From Bilabrum cf. latius (lineage: Eukaryota > Bigyra: Bicosoecida > Bigyra > Bicosoecida), in assembly GCA_965178125.1 (NCBI GenBank), contig OZ237741.1, forward strand, positions 434,001-498,000: a stretch of DNA of 64,000 nt, in the 5' to 3' direction. Of this stretch, positions 59,050 through 64,000 are shown one piece after another (within the stretch, counting starts at the first letter, position 1; each line of letters opens with the position of its first letter). Both the position numbers and the translations under genes were made by a program. The notes under the pieces were generated by a model that was not told where the DNA came from, made no database searches, and saw nothing but the letters and a program-made list of their open reading frames with translations.

Positions 59050-62000
59050 ACTTCAGGATCCGGGTACTCACACTAACGGCTGGGTACTGTGCTGTTCCCC
59101 TGCCACTATAAGCTGTGGCCAAACCACGACCGCAAAGCCCAATCAGCAACCATCCCAGGAAGCTCACACGGATGCAGCTGCTGCCCCATTGCCCTTAGAA
59201 GATGCGGCAGACGATGGCTTGGCGGCACCAGCATCCACAGAAGCCGCCTAATCAGGTTCGGTGGCAGTCTTGGAGCTGCTACCCTGGGTCTGCCCTTGCT
59301 TCCGCATGTAGCTCCATGTAGCCAGCCCGACGACGACAGCTGCAATCAGCCCGGCCAGCACGCCGATCGCAATGATCGCCCCATTGGAGCCTTCGTCGTC
59401 ACCATCGGAGCCCGTCGTCTCAGCAGGAGGCAGCGACCCGCTGAACACGGCCGGCGACCCTGCACTCGTCGACACGCTGGTGGCCACGTTTTGGAATACC
59501 GCGCTGTTCTCGGTGGCCAGCTCGGTGGCCAGGGTGCCCGAGGACACGCTGGCAACCAGAGTCGTGGACAGCAGTGCAGCCTCCTAGGCGCTCTACGCCG
59601 CCACGGCCACGGTGACCTCCTGCTGGGAGCCTCCTGCCCCCTGCAGCCTGCGGCCCGCGCTCGCGCCCGGCACCTTGACTGCCACGCGGGACGCCTCCAC
59701 GTCCAGTACAGAGGCGCAGGCAGCCTGCAGGTCGGGAGCCGCATCGCAAGAGAGGTCTCCAGCCACGCCAGCCAGGCTCAGGCGGGCCCCTGCCACGGAA
59801 GGGTAGTCGCCGCTGGTGTGGGCATCGGCAGTGCCGGGGCAGTACTCGTTTGTGAGCTCCTCCATGCCCACGGCAACGGGTGCAGCGGACGTGCTGGGCG
59901 TAAGGGATGGACTAGCATCGGGCGCTGTGCTAGGAGAGGGCTCGCCACCGCCGTCTGTCTTGCCACCACTGCTCCCGCCATTTCCGCCGGCAGCGGCCGC
60001 TGGGCTACTGCTGGCGCTGGCGCTGGCGCTGGGGCTGGGACTGCTGCTTGCACTGGGGGCTGGGCTGGGCGGCGCGCTGGACCCGCACAGCACCTCTGGC
60101 TCCACGCACGTGATGGTGCCTTCCATGTCAGTCACGGAGCGGGTCTGGCCCCCGTCACCCTTGTTGCACACCACGCCCTGCTGCACCCCGTCCCCGTTGG
60201 CATTCTGGGGCTGGATGGTCAGGATGGGACTGGTGGGGTCCGTGCGGTCGCACGAGTACCTGTAGCAGCCTGCGGCACTCCGGCTGAACGAGTTGCCGTG
60301 CTTGAGAGAGGTGACGAAGCACGCCGAGTCGTGCTGGCTGCCGTAGTAGGCGCCGATCTCCTGCCACGTGCCGGCACGACTCGTTCCTGCCTGGCTCTCT
60401 CCGCACATCCAGTTGCTGGCAATGTATGGCAGCAGGTCCATCTGCTCGATGTTGCCGGCCTTGGTCGCGTCGCTAAAGTACCGGAACTGGTCCTCCATGG
60501 CAGACCCGTAGTTCACTGCCTGGCACTGCCCCGTGGCCCTGAGGTCGAACGAGCAGTAGTTGGTGGCACCACCAGCAAGGCAGAAGAAGGGGTCATCGTT
60601 GCGGACAGCCGACGCGGTCTTAACCACCTGCAGGTCAGCGTAGGGCTGGGTGGGATCTGCCGGGTACACACCCCTCTTCTTGTGGATGTCGCAGCCGGCC
60701 TGGTGGCCCCACTCCCTCCCGGGGGAGAAGTCCAGGTGTGCGGAATCGTAGTTGCCCTTGTACCACCCAGAGGCCTCGAAGAAGGCCAGCGTCATCGGTG
60801 TGATGATGTCGTGCTCAGTAGCGATTGGGGTCATGAGGTCCGCGAACATGGACCTCTGCTCCCAGTGGGAGGCAACCAGCCCGCAGGACGTGTCCTGGTT
60901 CTCGAGCTCGGGCCCGTTGATCTCGTTGCAGGCGAACCACTCCCGGGCGGCTTGCTTGGTCTTGGGCAGCACCACGCGCTGGGTGCACTTGTCCCTGCCG
61001 ATCCTGGCGGCGTCCTCGATGCTGCTGCACGCGGGCTGGCCCCGCTCGCTCGTGAACTCGACCATGCTCGCTGGGAACTTCTCCTGGCTGCCGCAGCGCT
61101 GGGTGGAGATCGTGGGGTGCCAGCCGTTGGAGTCCGTGGGAAACAGGGGGTCGAGCGTATCGGGATCGCGGAACAGAGCGAAACTATCCGAGCTGAAGCC
61201 TAGAGAATGCATCTGCGCAAGGTGACTCAGTCAATTGCAGCGTACGGATGTGTGTCACGATGCGGAGTTGGAGCATGATCGGGACAGTGCCGGAGACTCT
61301 AGCACCAATGGATCCTTTTTCATTGTTGAACATCGTGCCCCTCAGGTAACCTCACCATCTCATGCACAGCAACCATGGTCTACTTGCGAGCAGCAGCCGG
61401 GCTGTTCTCAAGCTTGGTCGGGCACTGGTTGTACCGGCCTGCGATGCAAAGGTATCAAAGACACAATATAAATCGGTATTCGGGCAGTGGGACAATACAA
61501 GCGGAAGGAACAGCGAGCATTCTTGGCGCCCCTTACCTGCAATTGGCCTGTCGATGTCGTCCCGTAGGCAAGTGGATGCGTAGGCAAGCGTGGCTCCCCC
61601 GCACTAAGCAGTGTTCTTAGCAGTAACAACAAGAATGAAGTCCGCGTTAGGTGCCCCGGTCCCTCCCGGCACCGTCGTTTCGTCGCCATTGCTTGAGTAC
61701 TAGGTTGCCTCACCGTAGTAGCTCTCACTGAGGACTTCGCCACCGCACGATCCATCCCCCGTGCGAATCTCGCCGCATTTCCATTCACCGTTGACCCAGG
61801 TCTGGGAGGCGCACTTTCTTCCGAGGAAAAGCACAGAATCGTCGGTGCGCTGCCGCACACGCATTGTGTCCTGAATCATTGCCACGGCTGGCTCGACCAC
61901 GTTTGTCTTGAAGTACGCCAGATCAGAGGCACTGAAAGCAGCAACATTCACGTAATCAACATGGATTCGAAGCGGTCGCCACTGCTGCTCCTCAAGAGCC

Positions 62001-62487
62001 CGGGCGGTTCGAGGATGCGGCGGATGCCTCTCGGGGTTCAGGATGCCTCTCGGCGCCACGACAGGGCTGTCTCCGGCGTCAAGCAGAGCCTAGCGCTGCT
62101 CCTCCATATCCTACTCATGACCACAGAAAGACCCATCGGCATGCACGTGCGCATGTACCGACGCGAACGAGGCGAATGCAGCAATTACTGAAGCTAGCGT
62201 CAGCATCGCTCTCTGCGTCCATCTCGTGAACAGGTCAAAAAGGGACATATTATAGATACACAGGCCCATTATGACTAATCAATTGTTAAACGTGACTAAA
62301 ATCGCAAGATCGCAGGCCGTTGCAATCTCAAAGCAAGAGCTGGGAGCCTGGTTCTGTGCAAGCGAGCACCACGGCATGATTCACGGTACACAGGCACGGG
62401 CAGGTGTTTCTCGAATCCCAGACCGACCAGAAATGAACTTACAGATAGTAAGATGCGTGCTGTGGGACAGCTAGCCAGCAGAATTGA
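59050..62487. repeat. Segmental duplication, copy 2 (contains leishmanolysin gene)
   Basis: Same-orientation copy of 50910-54365. Exon lengths A and B are identical (670 and 83 nt), intron lengths are identical (98 and 143 nt), and differences are mostly substitutions plus small changes in the Ser/Pro-coding linker. Confidence 0.88.
59164..62206 (-). CDS. Leishmanolysin-like (GP63, M8) metalloprotease, copy 2
   Basis: Exons are 62206-61537, 61438-61356 and 61212-59164, with introns at the same places as in copy 1. The 933-residue product has the same layout: signal peptide, RPIAGRYNQCP, HEMMHSLGF, SHWEQR, SGWYKGNYD, Cys-rich domain, Ser/Pro/Ala linker, single membrane span and short tail. 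Stop is TGA 59166-59164. It has fewer UAGs than copy 1: GDGV is followed by CAG (60181-60183) and SGWY by AAG (60757-60759). UAGs shared with copy 1 remain before TMVAVHEM, after YGEAT and near the linker end (AA-Q-SA-Q-EAALL). Synonymous and conservative differences from copy 1 suggest both genes are functional. Confidence 0.88.
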
Positions 62488-62591
62488 TTATTGCCGTGCT
62501 TGAGGCACTCAAGTTTTTGACGACCCGCCTGTTGAATGGTTGTACGAACTGTATTACAGCGGTTGCAACTGAGATGCAAAACAGCACGTAA
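62271..62591 (+). pseudogene. Short reading with weak CENP-B/pogo-type HTH resemblance
   Basis: A frame of about 106 codons (one UAG, TAA at 62589-62591) contains ISKQELGAWF and AGVSRI, vaguely like the TQQELAxWF...VSRIL pattern of CENP-B/pogo DNA-binding domains. The corresponding part of duplication copy 1 is disrupted. It may be a transposon relic or chance; confidence is low. Confidence 0.25.
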
Positions 62592-62751
62592 CCCACTCGC
62601 GACTGCACGGTGCAGTGAGCAGTCTGCACCGCTTGCACCGCGGAAGTTCAACTCGAAACGCATCGTCTCAGTGAATCAAGCAGTTGGGACCTTAAAGCTG
62701 CGTCTTCAGGGCCAGCCACTGGCGTCGATTACGGCAACCTCGCAGCGACCA

Positions 62752-63077
62752 TGCAAGACCCTCAGCAGGACTCCGAGCCGCTCAGCCCCGCCATTGACGA
62801 GATTGAACCCGCTGCCTGGGCGCTGATCATCGCCGCCGGGAGCGGTAGCGGCACCGTGCTGTCCGAGATGCGAGCAGGCCTGCAGCAGACTGCAGGCATC
62901 AGCATGGACTACGTCGAGGACGGCAGGGGAAGAGCGCGGGGAAGGGTGCAGCGGTGGCCATTGCCCAGCCCCAGCCCCAGTCCGACTTCGAGCCCGAGCC
63001 CCACGGCCAGCAGCAGCATGCTGCCGCCGAGAGCGAGCAGAGCCCCGACCTCGCCTCGCCCTCGCCCTCGCCGCAAT
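62752..63077 (+). pseudogene. Hypothetical Pro/Gln-rich reading with a probable frameshift
   Basis: From an ATG at 62752 a reading starts MQDPQQDSEPLSPAIDEIEP and runs to about 62920. After that the more protein-like sequence (AVAIAQPQPQSDFEPEP, ending at TAA about 63075) is in another frame. Either an indel or a missed intron separates them. No family is recognised. Confidence 0.25.
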
Positions 63078-63131
63078 AAGGTCCTTGTCATATTTGCAGT
63101 CTCGTCAATAGTGATGAGCAACGGCTGGTGA

Positions 63132-64000
63132 TTAATTCGGAGCAATACAAATCTATACATTTGAATGCACTGTGTTCAAGTGCCTTAACCAGGTTTCGCG
63201 GGCTTGCAATGTCCGGATCATCAGGGCAGCCCCATACTATAGTAGTAGCGGGGTCCTGAACAGGCTGGTCGCTTGCACAGTGTCGTGCACTCTGGCGATC
63301 TGCAGCAATCGCGAGGTTCAAAGCAAGCCGTAGAACACTCTAGTCGGAGGTCCTGCTTCGCATGAATTTGCCCAAAAGAGCAGCAGTGGGTTGGATGGTC
63401 GTGCGACCACGCCCGCTGTGTGCGACCCTCGAGTTGCCTGATGAGGGTCGGCTCCGATTCCACTGATCCGGTCCACGCTTGTAGCTTGCAAGCGCCATTC
63501 CTATCCCCTCATAGTTGTCGACGCACTCCTAGTGAAAACACTAATCACTGCTTGCACGCGCGGTCGTCGGTGATTGGCTCTGCAAAGCTGGCAGTGCAAG
63601 GTTCGGTTGAGCATGAAGTCCGTTTCATGCGCGTTGCTTTGTCTGGGCATCGGGTTTGTGTTGGCCCAGGACAGCTGCACAGTATCTACTAGTAGTGTGG
63701 CATAGCTAGTGGTGACCGAAGCACGAATGTAGCAGTGTTTCGAAGCAATGCATAGGAATTACACCTCTTGGTCACAGTCCGCAGAAGCAATTGTGGCAAC
63801 CGCAAGCCAGCACGCATATATGGACCTGTAGCGGCAATCAGGGCCCCCATTCGTGTATAAGCTGTAGACGCTTAGGAGCCTACGAGCACTTGCATGTGCT
63901 GCTCGAGTGCTGGACGGTTCTGCCAGCGCTGCGTAGAGGCAATTCGCGCTAGATAATGGCGGGCTCTGTCGACAAGACTCATCTGCTTCACTCTAGCCTG
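63132..64000. other. Right end of window, no supportable gene
   Basis: About 870 bases with only short ORFs in all frames even when UAG is read as sense. No repeat, RNA gene or conserved motif was recognised. Confidence 0.45.

Noticed and set aside
59089-61203. Plus-strand 704-codon ORF
   Set aside because: It is the antisense shadow of the last leishmanolysin exon; the minus strand carries the conserved protease motifs and splice sites.
1-64000. CRISPR arrays, bacterial operons or prophage
   Set aside because: No direct-repeat arrays or bacterial gene signatures were seen, and spliceosomal introns plus eukaryote-only families rule out a prokaryotic source.

Overview
The window is nuclear DNA of a eukaryotic microbe. 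It is GC-rich, with short GT-AG spliceosomal introns (69-155 nt), short intergenic gaps and large multidomain proteins. Three genes (DRC3, RIB43A and a SHIPPO/ODF3-type repeat protein) encode flagellar axoneme parts, so the organism makes or recently made flagella. The lineage cannot be fixed from this window.

The main result is that UAG is a sense codon here and very probably means glutamine. Almost every conserved gene is cut under the standard code into same-frame pieces, and the cut is always TAG. TGA ends all 14 host genes whose 3' end is present, and TAA occurs only at the ends of mobile-element remnants. The amino acid is read from conserved sites: UAG fills the Q of the DQRGTG motif of an S33 peptidase, pairs with CAG and AAG in a duplicated leishmanolysin gene, and lies at polar sites in a photolyase, a RING finger, a ubiquitin-like domain, a calpain domain and DRC3. 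All CDS entries below are read with UAG as Gln and UGA/UAA as stop.

Layout. 1-10.4 kb: a giant DOCK-family protein (minus, running off the left edge). 11.1-13.0 kb: DRC3 (minus). 13.4-15.9 kb: ABC half-transporter (plus). 16.1-18.35 kb: secreted heparinase II/III-like lyase (minus). 18.5-20.2 kb: SHIPPO-like protein (plus), unreadable in the standard code. 20.4-25.05 kb: large unknown membrane protein with about 21 UAGs (plus). 25.2-30.05 kb: Pol5/MYBBP1A-like nucleolar protein (minus). 30.3-33.3 kb: LPCAT-type acyltransferase with EF-hands (plus). 33.6-35.4 kb: ubiquitin-like membrane protein (minus). 35.6-36.9 kb: RIB43A (plus). 36.9-41.15 kb: RING finger joined to a photolyase/cryptochrome (minus). 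41.3-43.5 kb: S33 peptidase (plus). 43.7-50.7 kb: a DEK1-like membrane calpain whose three catalytic residues are all replaced (plus). From about 50.9 kb the character changes: two copies of a leishmanolysin gene in a roughly 3.4 kb segmental duplication flank a truncated LINE-like tail and a decayed hAT transposase. The last 1.5 kb holds little that can be assigned.

Genes are packed as divergent pairs sharing 160-380 bp and convergent pairs separated by 60-320 bp. No operon, CRISPR array, rRNA or convincing tRNA was seen.
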